Positions 1 to 6,167 of a stretch of 9,160 bases of DNA are shown piece by piece. The position numbers were made by a program, and so were the translations under genes. Location: contig JASICF010000622.1 in NCBI GenBank assembly GCA_030044775.1, positions 1 to 9,160 of the forward strand, given 5' to 3'. Each line of letters starts with the position of its first letter. Within the stretch, counting starts at the first letter, position 1. Origin of the DNA: Candidatus Sulfotelmatobacter sp. (GTDB lineage: Bacteria > Acidobacteriota > Terriglobia > Terriglobales > Acidobacteriaceae). The notes beneath the pieces are model-generated. The model saw only the letters and a program-made list of their open reading frames with translations, had not been told where the DNA came from and did not search any database.

Positions 1-170
1 GGCAGCATTTCACTTTTGGCGGGAAATCGAGCCCCAGGCGACAGATTGTTCGGCCCACCGCCTGTTGTTCGCACGTCAAATTGCTTGGAGCAACGGCTTA
101 GCCCTGCGGCTGCTGCGCAGGCAACAATTGCAGCCAGCATTGCGCAAAAGCATCGTTTTTGCTGGGACAA
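1..170 (-). CDS. Exported protein, probable lipoprotein (3' end cut by window edge)
   Basis: An open frame starts at TTG (170-168) and stays open to the left edge, giving 56 residues. No ATG lies near the ribosome binding site, but AGGAGA (178-183, minus strand) sits 7 bases before the TTG, an excellent Shine-Dalgarno; the next in-frame ATG (140-138) has none. The N-terminus looks like a type II signal peptide: a basic stretch (MSQQKR), a hydrophobic run (CFCAMLAAIVA), then a lipobox-like IVAC at residues 15-18, followed by an Ala-rich segment and a polar, Gly/Pro-rich mature start. A second Cys in GLSRC is a poorer lipobox because Arg would be at -1. The gene is 96 bases downstream of the dehydrogenase gene on the same strand and may be co-transcribed. 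I do not recognise the mature part, so no function is proposed. If the TTG is wrong, the ATG at 140 would still give a short hydrophobic leader. Confidence 0.55.
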   Translation of the reverse strand, partial: MSQQKRCFCAMLAAIVACAAAAGLSRCSKQFDVRTTGGGPNNLSPGARFPAKSEML

Positions 171-266
171 TGACCGCTCTCCTTGCGCTATACCGAAAGT
201 TTAATTGATTCGGAAAGGGTTGGAAAAATCGACAGGTATTCGCTGTCCGCTCGTCAGGTGCGGAGC
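171..266 (-). other. Short intergenic gap
   Basis: This 96-base gap separates the dehydrogenase stop from the TTG start of the next minus-strand gene. Apart from the ribosome binding site at 178-183 it holds a weak -10-like TATAGC (minus strand, near 187-192) with no convincing -35. No terminator hairpin with a T run was seen, so read-through from the dehydrogenase gene is possible. Confidence 0.4.
178..183 (-). promoter_or_regulatory. Ribosome binding site deciding a TTG start
   Basis: On the minus strand this reads AGGAGA, followed by 7 bases and then TTG at 170-168. It is the strongest Shine-Dalgarno seen in the window and is the main reason for calling the gene at the left edge. Confidence 0.55.
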
Positions 267-1289
267 CTACGGGTTCACCACAACCTTCCCGAACATCTGG
301 CTCTTTTCCAAATATTCGTGCGCGGCACGAATTTCGCTCAAAGGAAACTCGCGATCGAAAACCGGCTTCAACGCTCCCGAAAATACATGTTTAAGAACTT
401 CGTGCAATTCGCCCATGGTTCCCATGTAGGAGCCGAGCAGGGTTAGCTGCCGGGCAAAGAGGTGCAGCAAATCAATACCGACGCTTGGCCCCGTCGTCGC
501 GCCGCAAGTGACCAGCGTACCGCCGCTCTTGAGAGATTTCATGCTCTCATCCCACGTGGCGGCGCCCACGTGCTCGATCACGATATCGACGCCTTCTTTA
601 TTTGTGATCTTGCGCACTTCGTCGGAGATTTTTTGCTGGTAGTGGTTGATGCCGTAGTCCGCGCCGAGCGCGCGAGCTTTCTCCAGTTTCGATTCATCGC
701 CCGCCGTGGTAATCACGCGGCAGCGAAAAAATTTGGCGATCTGGATTGCGGCCGTGCCCACGCCTGAGCTTCCGCCGAGCACCAGTATAGTTTGCCCGGG
801 ACGAATTTGTGCTCGCCCCACCAGCATGTGCCACGCTGTGACAAACACCAAAGGCACGCACGCCGCCTGATTGAAATCGAGAGAATCGGGAATCGGAATC
901 ACGTTGGCAGGCGTGGCTGCGATCAGCTGGCAATTTCCGCCATCGACTGCGTTGCCGAGCACGGTGAACTCCCGGCATTGATTTTGCAGGCCCGCGGCAC
1001 ATTTCTCACAATGTCCGCAATAATGCATCGGAGACAGAATCACGCGCTGGGCGGGCTTGTACCCGTTAACATACTCGCCCACTTCGACGATTTCACCGGC
1101 AACGTCGCTGCCGAGAATATGCGGCAGTTTCACCCCCGGCAATCCCTTGCGCACCCAGAGATCCAGATGATTGAGGGCGCAGGCCCGCACCCGCACCAAC
1201 ACCTGATCTTTGCGCGGCTGCGGATCGGGCACGTCTTCGTAGGTTAAGACTTCTGGCCCACCAAACCTGTGAATGCGAACGGCTTTCAT
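267..1289 (-). CDS. Zinc-binding medium-chain dehydrogenase, quinone oxidoreductase type
   Basis: A full-length 340-residue medium-chain dehydrogenase/reductase. The N-terminal GroES-like domain spans roughly residues 1-130 and the Rossmann domain roughly 130-290. The structural zinc lobe is present as C91, C94, C97 and C105 (CGHCEKC followed by QNQC). The nucleotide-binding loop is GGSSGVGTAAIQIAK at 172-186. The catalytic zinc site seems incomplete: the usual GHE motif is replaced by GSD (60-62), and the region around C37 reads ACALNHLDLW, as in zinc-independent quinone oxidoreductases. It therefore probably reduces an activated carbonyl or enone using NAD(P)H in the cytoplasm, but the substrate cannot be read from the sequence. 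ATG at 1289-1287 is preceded by AAGAGA about 9 bases upstream. It is transcribed divergently from xdhC. The family is secure; alcohol dehydrogenase activity is less likely. Confidence 0.93.
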   Translation of the reverse strand: MKAVRIHRFGGPEVLTYEDVPDPQPRKDQVLVRVRACALNHLDLWVRKGLPGVKLPHILGSDVAGEIVEVGEYVNGYKPAQRVILSPMHYCGHCEKCAAGLQNQCREFTVLGNAVDGGNCQLIAATPANVIPIPDSLDFNQAACVPLVFVTAWHMLVGRAQIRPGQTILVLGGSSGVGTAAIQIAKFFRCRVITTAGDESKLEKARALGADYGINHYQQKISDEVRKITNKEGVDIVIEHVGAATWDESMKSLKSGGTLVTCGATTGPSVGIDLLHLFARQLTLLGSYMGTMGELHEVLKHVFSGALKPVFDREFPLSEIRAAHEYLEKSQMFGKVVVNP

Positions 1290-1381
1290 TGCAACGGTCT
1301 CTTAATCACGTAAGAAGGCTAGCACATTCAAATTATCGACCGACCGAACTGACCCATATAATCGGACAACCTTATGCGGCG

Positions 1382-1411
1382 TTGACTCCCTCCTGTTAAC
1401 CGATTGATAAT
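1382..1411 (+). promoter_or_regulatory. Sigma70-type promoter for xdhC
   Basis: TTGACT (1382-1387) is followed by an 18-base spacer and GATAAT (1406-1411); each hexamer matches 5 of 6 consensus positions. Transcription would start near 1418, leaving about 14 bases before ATG 1432 and no Shine-Dalgarno. It lies in the 142-base region between divergent genes and would drive the rightward cluster. No comparably good promoter was found for the leftward dehydrogenase gene. Confidence 0.6.
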
Positions 1412-1431
1412 CGACTCAGATCGAATTGCCG

Positions 1432-2307
1432 ATGGATATCTACGAACAAATCGTGCAGCTTCGCCGCGAAGGCCGCCGCGGAGCAATAGCCACGATCGTC
1501 AGCGTGCGCGGATCGATTCCTTCGTTTCGCACGGCGAAAATGCTGGTGCGGGATGACGGCTCGATCGTCGGCACGATCGGCGGCGGTTGCGTGGAAGCCG
1601 ACGTTTGGCAGGCGGCGCGCGAAGTCATGGAATCGGAAAAGCCGCGCACTCTCAGCTTCGATCTGAATCAGGATCCGAAATACGACACCGGCTTAGTGTG
1701 CGGCGGCACGCTCGAAATTTTTATCGAGCCGATCCTGCCTCCGGCTTTGCTTTATCTTTTTGGCGCCGGTCACGTGGCACAAAACGTCTGCAAAGTCGCG
1801 GCAGTCGCCGGTTTCGAGCCCATTGTGGTGGATGACCGCACTTCCTACGCGACTCAGGAACGCTTTCCGGCGGCCCGCGAGATTCACGCCCTCGATTTCG
1901 ACGAGGCCATGCGGAAACTCGAGCCGAACGAAACTTCCTATGTCGTCATCGTTACGCGCGGCCATCGCGACGACATGCGAATCCTGCGCTGGGCCGTGCA
2001 AAGCCGTGCTCGATACATCGGCATGATCGGCTCCAAACGCAAGGTAATCGGAATATTCAAGACTTTGCAGGAAGAGGGCATGCCGGCGGAATTGTTCGAC
2101 CGGGTTCACGCGCCGATCGGCCTCGACATTGGAGCGGTTACGCCTGAGGAAATCGCTGTCGCAATTGCGGCCGAGTTGATTGCGGTTCGCCGCCACGCCG
2201 AGTCCAACCTGCCTCACATGAGTTGGTTTGGGCGCTCGCAGGGTGCGAAGACGGACGGTGCCTCCAGCGCAACGACCGACACGCAGGAACGAAGTTCGCA
2301 TTGTTGA
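1432..2307 (+). CDS. xdhC: XdhC/CoxI family molybdenum-hydroxylase maturation factor
   Basis: A 291-residue protein with the complete two-domain XdhC layout. The N-terminal XdhC/CoxI domain (about 5-75) has GSIPSFRTAKML and GTIGGGCVEADV (48-58 core), and the following GLVCGGTLEIFIEP (87-100) carries C90. The C-terminal Rossmann-like domain begins at LYLFGAGHVAQ (108-117) and has VTRGHRDD (175-182), GMIGSKRK (197-204) and HAPIGLDIGA(V)TPEEIAVAIAAEL (226-249). Known family members bind molybdenum cofactor and promote its sulfuration and insertion into xanthine dehydrogenase or CO dehydrogenase-type enzymes. A TTG two codons upstream (1426) is possible, but ATG 1432 is preferred; neither has a Shine-Dalgarno. 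The next gene is a MocA-like nucleotidyltransferase, the usual partner. The last 25 residues are Ser/Thr-rich and ordinary. No target hydroxylase gene is in the window. Confidence 0.93.
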   Translation: MDIYEQIVQLRREGRRGAIATIVSVRGSIPSFRTAKMLVRDDGSIVGTIGGGCVEADVWQAAREVMESEKPRTLSFDLNQDPKYDTGLVCGGTLEIFIEPILPPALLYLFGAGHVAQNVCKVAAVAGFEPIVVDDRTSYATQERFPAAREIHALDFDEAMRKLEPNETSYVVIVTRGHRDDMRILRWAVQSRARYIGMIGSKRKVIGIFKTLQEEGMPAELFDRVHAPIGLDIGAVTPEEIAVAIAAELIAVRRHAESNLPHMSWFGRSQGAKTDGASSATTDTQERSSHC

Positions 2308-2383
2308 AGGCGATCGCCGACCTGCCGGCGCATCCGCCAAAAGGCTTGCTTGCTGCAATTCTTCCTTATTCGTTTATTCCTGA

Positions 2384-2389
2384 TATCTT
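2384..2389 (+). promoter_or_regulatory. TANNNT box, candidate leaderless promoter
   Basis: TATCTT lies exactly 6 bases before ATG 2396. At this spacing a -10 element would place the transcription start at or next to the A of the ATG. No Shine-Dalgarno precedes the gene, and the -35 region (TTCCTT, 2362-2367) is weak. Confidence 0.35.
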
Positions 2390-2395
2390 CACACC

Positions 2396-3031
2396 ATGGT
2401 CCGTGCTTCCAGTTTTGCGGGAGTGATCCTGGCTGCGGGAGAGTCTTCGCGCATGGGGCGCGAAAAAGCACTGCTGGCCTGGCCTCCGCCGCGAGCGGGC
2501 CAAGCGTCTTCGACGGAGACGTTGCTTTCGGCAGGGATTCGCTTGCTGAACTCCTTCTGCGATTTCGTCGTGGTTGTGGTGGGGACGAATGAAAACGCCC
2601 TTGCGCGCGCCATTTATGTGGAGGGTGGTTCGCTGGTGCGCAACCCCGATCCCGCCCGCGGGCAATTCAGTTCACTGCAGGTGGGTCTTCAGGATGTACT
2701 CGATCGCGGACGCGATGCCGCGATGATCACCTTGGTCGATCGCCCGCCGGTGACCGGCGCGACGCTGAAAACCTTGCAGGGCGCCTTCTCCGTCGCTCCG
2801 CACGAGATCTGGGCCGTGGTGCCCGAGTTCGAAGGGAAGCACGGCCATCCCTATCTCGTGGCCAAGGAAATGATAGAAGAATTTCTGCGTGCCCCGGCCA
2901 CATCGACGGCGCGCGAAGTCGAACATGCGAATGAGGAGCACATCGAATATGTTCCGGTCGATGACCCGATGATCGCGCTGAATATCAACACGCCTGAGGA
3001 TTACGCGGCCCTGCTGACGCGTCCCAATTGA
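2396..3031 (+). CDS. MobA/MocA-like molybdenum cofactor nucleotidyltransferase
   Basis: A 211-residue NTP-transferase of the MobA/MocA type. The nucleotide-binding signature LAAGESSRMGREK is at 12-24. NPDPARGQFSSLQVGL (83-98) matches the family's central substrate loop. D115 in LVDRPPV corresponds to the metal-binding Asp of the DMP/DQP motif. GKHGHPYLV (148-156) and NINTPEDY (196-203) are the usual later motifs; the last has Asn where DxDTPED is commoner. A Pro/Ala-rich loop (about 29-40) follows the signature. MocA transfers CMP, and MobA GMP, to molybdopterin-bound Mo; adjacency to xdhC favours a cytidylyltransferase making molybdopterin cytosine dinucleotide for an XdhC-dependent hydroxylase. 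The gene is 88 bases after xdhC with no terminator seen between them. The nucleotide preference is inferred. Confidence 0.88.
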   Translation: MVRASSFAGVILAAGESSRMGREKALLAWPPPRAGQASSTETLLSAGIRLLNSFCDFVVVVVGTNENALARAIYVEGGSLVRNPDPARGQFSSLQVGLQDVLDRGRDAAMITLVDRPPVTGATLKTLQGAFSVAPHEIWAVVPEFEGKHGHPYLVAKEMIEEFLRAPATSTAREVEHANEEHIEYVPVDDPMIALNINTPEDYAALLTRPN

Positions 3032-3099
3032 TCCTCGAGTTTGCTCTCCGCTTTGCCCGGGCATCGTTCCCGCCATTGCGCCACCGCGTGGCGGCACGT

Positions 3100-3105
3100 T
3101 ATGGT
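3100..3105 (+). promoter_or_regulatory. TANNNT box, candidate leaderless promoter
   Basis: TATGGT lies exactly 6 bases before ATG 3112, the spacing expected for transcription starting at the start codon. There is no Shine-Dalgarno. A partial -35 (TTGCGC, 3076-3081) is 18 bases upstream. Confidence 0.3.
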
Positions 3106-3111
3106 CAATAG

Positions 3112-3858
3112 ATGAGTGCTCTCGAAACAGAGGCATTTCTTCCCGCGACCAACGAGTTCCTCGACTCGGTTCTGCGTCTGAAGCCGCGGGTTGCCGCGTT
3201 CGATTGTGACGGCACGCTCTGGTCGGGCGATCTCGGCGAGTGTTTTTTTGATTGGGAGTTCAGGGAGCCCTACGTTTTCCGGGATGGGCCCGCCCGCGAA
3301 AGTCTGGGCCGGAAATGGCGAGATCGTTACGCCGCCTACAAGCGCGGCGAAGTCGATGAGATTACGATGTGCGGCGAGATGGTCACCCTGCATGAGGGGA
3401 TTTCGGAGGGGCAGATGATGGAGGCGGCGATTCGCTTCTTCGACGAAGTTTTCACGAATCAGATTTTCCCGGAGATGCGCGAACTGGTGCGTCGATTGCA
3501 GAATGATGGCTGCGAGGTCTGGGCAGTCTCTTCCTCGAACGAATGGGTGATCCGCGCGTCAATGCGGCACTTCGGCATTCCGCCAAACCGCATTCTGGCG
3601 GCCAAGGTGAAAGTGGAAAAAGAAATTGCTACCGATCGCCTGATTCGCGTGCCTTCCGGCGATGGCAAGCCGCAGGCACTGCGCGAGGTCGTCAACCAAC
3701 CAGTTGAAGTTGCTTTCGGCAATTCGCGATGGGATGCGGCGATGCTGGCGATGGCCAAGCATGCCTTTGCGGTCAATCCCAATCCGGATCTTGAGGCATT
3801 GGCTCGCAGCCGAGGCTGGCGAGTCTATTTCCCGCAGGGAACCGGTTCGAAGGATTGA
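3112..3858 (+). CDS. HAD-superfamily phosphatase, phosphoserine phosphatase-like
   Basis: A 248-residue HAD hydrolase with all four motifs. Motif I is AFDCDGTLW, with nucleophile D31 and acid/base D33. Motif II is VSSSN with S140. Motif III is K186 in SGDGKPQAL. Motif IV is GNSRWD with D208, with Asn in place of the more common Asp of GDSxxD. An all-helical cap lies between motifs I and II (about 40-115), as in the SerB-like (HAD-IB) branch, and the VNPNPDLEALARSRGW tail is also typical of that branch. It would hydrolyse a phosphomonoester in the cytoplasm; phosphoserine is possible, but nothing seen fixes the substrate, and it lacks the ACT domain of many SerB proteins. It lies 80 bases after the MocA-like gene and 36 bases before the scaffold gene. 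No signal peptide is visible. Confidence 0.85.
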   Translation: MSALETEAFLPATNEFLDSVLRLKPRVAAFDCDGTLWSGDLGECFFDWEFREPYVFRDGPARESLGRKWRDRYAAYKRGEVDEITMCGEMVTLHEGISEGQMMEAAIRFFDEVFTNQIFPEMRELVRRLQNDGCEVWAVSSSNEWVIRASMRHFGIPPNRILAAKVKVEKEIATDRLIRVPSGDGKPQALREVVNQPVEVAFGNSRWDAAMLAMAKHAFAVNPNPDLEALARSRGWRVYFPQGTGSKD

Positions 3859-3879
3859 ATTTCCGGCAGCCTCACGCCT

Positions 3880-3885
3880 TACAAT
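3880..3885 (+). promoter_or_regulatory. -10-like TACAAT, candidate near-leaderless promoter
   Basis: TACAAT ends 9 bases before ATG 3895, so a transcript would have a leader of only about 3 bases. TTGAAT (3855-3860) is a possible -35 with a long 19-base spacer; it overlaps the stop codon of the preceding gene. Confidence 0.35.
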
Positions 3886-3894
3886 CATCTTGGA

Positions 3895-4254
3895 ATGTAT
3901 TCGCCGCAACTCCTCGATCATTTTCAGAATCCACGAAACGTTGGCGATCTGGCCGATCCGGACGCGGCCGTTCAACTCGAAAATCCCGCTTGTGGAGATG
4001 TTCTGCGGCTGACTCTAAAGATCAGCGAAAACCGGGTCTCCAATGCCGCGTTCAAAGCCAAGGGATGTGTCCCCTCGATTGCCTGCGGCTCGGCATTGAC
4101 CGAGCTCATCTGCGGCAAAACTCTGGAACAGGCGCGCGCGATTACTCGTGACGATGTGATTGCCGGGGTTGGGGCGCTGCCCCAGGCTTCAATTCATGCC
4201 GCGCAGTTGGCCATCGACGCGCTGCGCGGGGCATTAAGTCAGCTCAAGCATTAA
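3895..4254 (+). CDS. IscU/NifU-like Fe-S scaffold lacking the third cysteine
   Basis: A 119-residue U-type iron-sulfur cluster scaffold, close to the usual IscU length. The N-terminal YSPQLLDHFQNPRNVGDL and ENPACGD (C33, D35) are standard. The second cysteine region reads GCVPSIACGSALTEL instead of the IscU form GCGSAIASSSLVTEL, keeping C58 and adding C64. At the third site the IscU motif KIHCS is replaced by SIHAA (99-103), so both the conserved Lys and the third ligand Cys are missing; a spare Cys is at 73. It probably still holds or transfers a cluster or metal, with C33, C58, D35 and perhaps C64 or H101 as ligands, but that is inference. It is followed after 3 bases by the BtuF-like gene, suggesting translational coupling. 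No IscS, SufS or HscA gene is near. Confidence 0.88.
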   Translation: MYSPQLLDHFQNPRNVGDLADPDAAVQLENPACGDVLRLTLKISENRVSNAAFKAKGCVPSIACGSALTELICGKTLEQARAITRDDVIAGVGALPQASIHAAQLAIDALRGALSQLKH

Positions 4255-4257
4255 GCC

Positions 4258-5112
4258 ATGCCTTCCTCTCACTATCCGCGGCGAATCGCATGCTTGCAGC
4301 CGAGCGCGACCGTAATTCTGGCGTCGATCGGTGAGCTTGATCGCGTTGTCGCGTGCACAAAGTATTGCGCCGATGTCGTGCCGGAGGTCAAGTCGCGGCC
4401 GAGAACAATTCTTCACGATTCCTGGACTTCGACCGCTGCCGAAATCGTCGCCGTGCAACCCGATCTTGTGATCGCTTCGGTTCCCTACCAGGAAAAATCG
4501 GTTATCGAAATTCTGCGAGCGGGGGTCACGATTCTTGGCCTGGCTCCAAGAACACTTGCCGACATTTATGCAGATATCGCTCTTATTTCTGGCGCAGTCG
4601 GCGCCAGCGAACGCGGTGAACGAGCGATCGCTTCCATGCAGGAGGGTATCGAAACAGTTCGGAAAAAACTTGCCATCAGCAGCGCCGGCTTAGCTCGCCC
4701 CAGAGTTTTCTGCGAAGAATGGGGCAAGCCGCTGATCGCATCGCAACCCTGGGTCGCGGAACTGGTCGAGGCGGCTGGCGGAGAATTTCTGGGCTCGCCG
4801 GGAAAGCAAATTTCCGCCGACGAAGTAGCGCAGATGAATCCGGATGTCGTGGTTGCTGCCTGGTGCGGTGCAGGCGATCGCGTTCCTTTGGAAAAAATCG
4901 TGCGAGACCGCAACTGGCAGGGAACTCGTGCGGCTCAACGCAAGCGCATTTACTGCATTCGAGATGAATGCCTTAACACGCCCGCGCCCACGCTCTTATT
5001 GGGTTTGGACGCGCTTGCCTCGGCGATCCACCCCGAGCTATTTGCTTGCACGAAAGGAATCCGTCAAATTACTCTCGTTCCGTCTATGGAGTCGGTGAAT
5101 CTCAAGGGGTGA
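4258..5112 (+). CDS. BtuF-like periplasmic-binding-protein fold, no signal peptide
   Basis: A 284-residue protein of the type III (helical-backbone) metal-chelate receptor fold, as in BtuF and siderophore-binding proteins. The first lobe (about 8-98) starts with RIACLQPSATVILASIG and has the typical AEIVAVQPDLVIAS. A long backbone helix runs about 99-138, and the second lobe (about 147-262) contains ISADEVAQMNPDVVVAAWCG. The N-terminus is short and polar, without a hydrophobic leader or lipobox, and cannot extend upstream because the scaffold gene ends 3 bases earlier. It therefore appears cytoplasmic, unlike the transport-linked members, and no BtuC/BtuD genes are nearby. Ligand candidates are cobalamin, another corrinoid, heme or a metal chelate; six cysteines (12, 33, 37, 152, 203, 233 among others) might bind metal. 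It may work with the adjoining scaffold. The fold is secure, the function unknown. Confidence 0.85.
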   Translation: MPSSHYPRRIACLQPSATVILASIGELDRVVACTKYCADVVPEVKSRPRTILHDSWTSTAAEIVAVQPDLVIASVPYQEKSVIEILRAGVTILGLAPRTLADIYADIALISGAVGASERGERAIASMQEGIETVRKKLAISSAGLARPRVFCEEWGKPLIASQPWVAELVEAAGGEFLGSPGKQISADEVAQMNPDVVVAAWCGAGDRVPLEKIVRDRNWQGTRAAQRKRIYCIRDECLNTPAPTLLLGLDALASAIHPELFACTKGIRQITLVPSMESVNLKG

Positions 5113-5114
5113 GT

Positions 5115-5120
5115 TAAGAT
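5115..5120 (+). promoter_or_regulatory. TANNNT box, candidate leaderless promoter
   Basis: TAAGAT lies exactly 6 bases before ATG 5127, again at the leaderless spacing. It sits in the 14-base gap after the BtuF-like gene, and no Shine-Dalgarno is closer to the ATG; the -35 region inside the preceding gene is poor. Confidence 0.35.
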
Positions 5121-5126
5121 TCTCTT

Positions 5127-5609
5127 ATGCCCGTGATCAGCCGAATTGAAGAAGTGCGAAGCGAAGTTGCCGAACTAGCTCAGGCCACGCCAACGGCGCG
5201 TGAGTTGATGCAAGGCGTATGCCAGCTCCTGCACGAGCGCATGCTCAAATACAACTGGGTTGGTTTTTATATGCTCGAACCAGGGGTAAAGCCACCCATG
5301 CTCGGCCTGGGTGCGTTCAAAGGCGCAATGACGCCGCACACGCGGATTCCGCTGAACCAGGGTATCTGCGGCGCCGCAGCTTCCAGCGGAAAAACCATCG
5401 TGGTCGATGACGTCAGCAAAGATCCCCGCTATCTGGCCTGCTCGCTCGAAACCAAATCCGAAATCGTCGTACCGGTGTTTGTGAAAGGCGAAGTGGCTGG
5501 CGAACTCGATATCGACAGCCATTTTCCGGCCGCCTTCGGCACCGAAGATGAGAAGCTCGTCCAATACTGCGCTGAGGTCGTGGGAAAGAAGCTAGAGAAA
5601 AGTCATTGA
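5127..5609 (+). CDS. GAF protein, free methionine-(R)-sulfoxide reductase-like
   Basis: A 160-residue single-GAF protein matching the fRMsr (MsrC) family along its length. NWVGFYML (43-50), GICG (79-82), LACSLETKSEIVVPV (103-117) and GELDIDS (125-131) are diagnostic. Aligned by eye to E. coli MsrC, C81 matches Cys94 and C105 matches Cys118, with the same 24-residue spacing, and E112, D128 and D130 match the substrate-binding acids Glu125, Asp141 and Asp143. The position of Cys84 is H71, so one of the three redox cysteines is absent. The family reduces free Met-(R)-sulfoxide with thioredoxin; here recycling would have to use C81 or another route. It lies 14 bases after the BtuF-like gene. A sensory GAF role is less likely given the conserved pocket and stand-alone form. 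Confidence 0.85.
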   Translation: MPVISRIEEVRSEVAELAQATPTARELMQGVCQLLHERMLKYNWVGFYMLEPGVKPPMLGLGAFKGAMTPHTRIPLNQGICGAAASSGKTIVVDDVSKDPRYLACSLETKSEIVVPVFVKGEVAGELDIDSHFPAAFGTEDEKLVQYCAEVVGKKLEKSH

Positions 5610-5713
5610 GCAGGTACCAATCCGCCCCGCTAAAGTTCGACGCGCAAGCCAGATTCACTTATCCTCTAATTAATCTTCTGGCAGACCCTCCAGGGGCTTA
5701 GCCTTCTTTGAAT

Positions 5714-6106
5714 ATGAAACGCGTGGTTGCAGCGGTGATCGAAAAACAAGGGAAGCTGCTGGTCTGCCAGCGGACGCGTCATCAGACGATGCCGCTGAAA
5801 TGGGAGTTCCCCGGCGGAAAGATTGAAGACGGCGAACAACCGCGAGACGCACTGCGCCGCGAACTGGAAGAGGAACTGGGCATTCAAGCCAAGGTGGGCG
5901 ACGAGATCGCTCGCGTGCAGCATACCTACCCGAACGGTGCGGCGGTTGAGCTGCGGTTCTATGTTGTTCGCGAATATAACGGGGAAATGGAGAATCGCAT
6001 CTTTCGCGATTTGCAGTGGTCCGCTCCGAAAGACCTCACTTCTTACGATTTTCTAGAGGCAGATGCTTCATTGGTGAAGGATCTGGCTGCGGGAAAACTG
6101 ATCTGA
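5714..6106 (+). CDS. MutT-like Nudix hydrolase
   Basis: A 130-residue Nudix protein. The Nudix box is complete (G35, five residues, E41, seven residues, then RELEEELGI at 49-57), and it follows LKWEFPGGKIEDGE, the form typical of MutT-type 8-oxo-dGTP diphosphatases. The metal-binding Glu residues E50, E53 and E54 are intact. It probably removes oxidised nucleotides from the pool in the cytoplasm, in keeping with the methionine-sulfoxide reductase-like gene 104 bases upstream, but Nudix substrate range is broad. ATG 5714 is taken as the start; a TTG two codons upstream (5708) is better spaced (11 bases) from AGGGG at 5692-5696, so 132 residues is a fair alternative. It converges with the Nramp gene across 61 bases; no strong terminator is visible there, only a 5-bp hairpin at 6115-6131. 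Confidence 0.88.
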   Translation: MKRVVAAVIEKQGKLLVCQRTRHQTMPLKWEFPGGKIEDGEQPRDALRRELEEELGIQAKVGDEIARVQHTYPNGAAVELRFYVVREYNGEMENRIFRDLQWSAPKDLTSYDFLEADASLVKDLAAGKLI

Positions 6107-6167
6107 ACGTGTGATCGAGTTTTTCTCTCGAAATAATTATCCGGAAGCACGGGCTGCCGCGCGCGCA

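Noticed and set aside
16..204. Rightward frame at the left edge starting with TTG
   Set aside because: No ribosome binding site and an unremarkable composition; the opposite strand has a strong Shine-Dalgarno and a signal peptide over the same bases.
2309..2318. GGCGATCGCC, a perfect palindrome containing the HIP1 octamer GCGATCGC
   Set aside because: A single copy overlapping the end of xdhC; in GC-rich DNA this can occur by chance and there is no cyanobacterial context.
1693..2358. A 221-codon open frame antisense to xdhC
   Set aside because: Arg- and His-rich shadow typical of GC-rich DNA; all XdhC motifs are on the plus strand.
3079..3093. CGCCAC/GTGGCG hairpin before the HAD gene
   Set aside because: Six base pairs with a 3-base loop but no T run following; might affect translation but is not a terminator.
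6115..6131. TCGAG/CTCGA hairpin between the convergent Nudix and Nramp genes
   Set aside because: Only 5 base pairs, with the T run in the loop and not after the stem; too weak to call a terminator.
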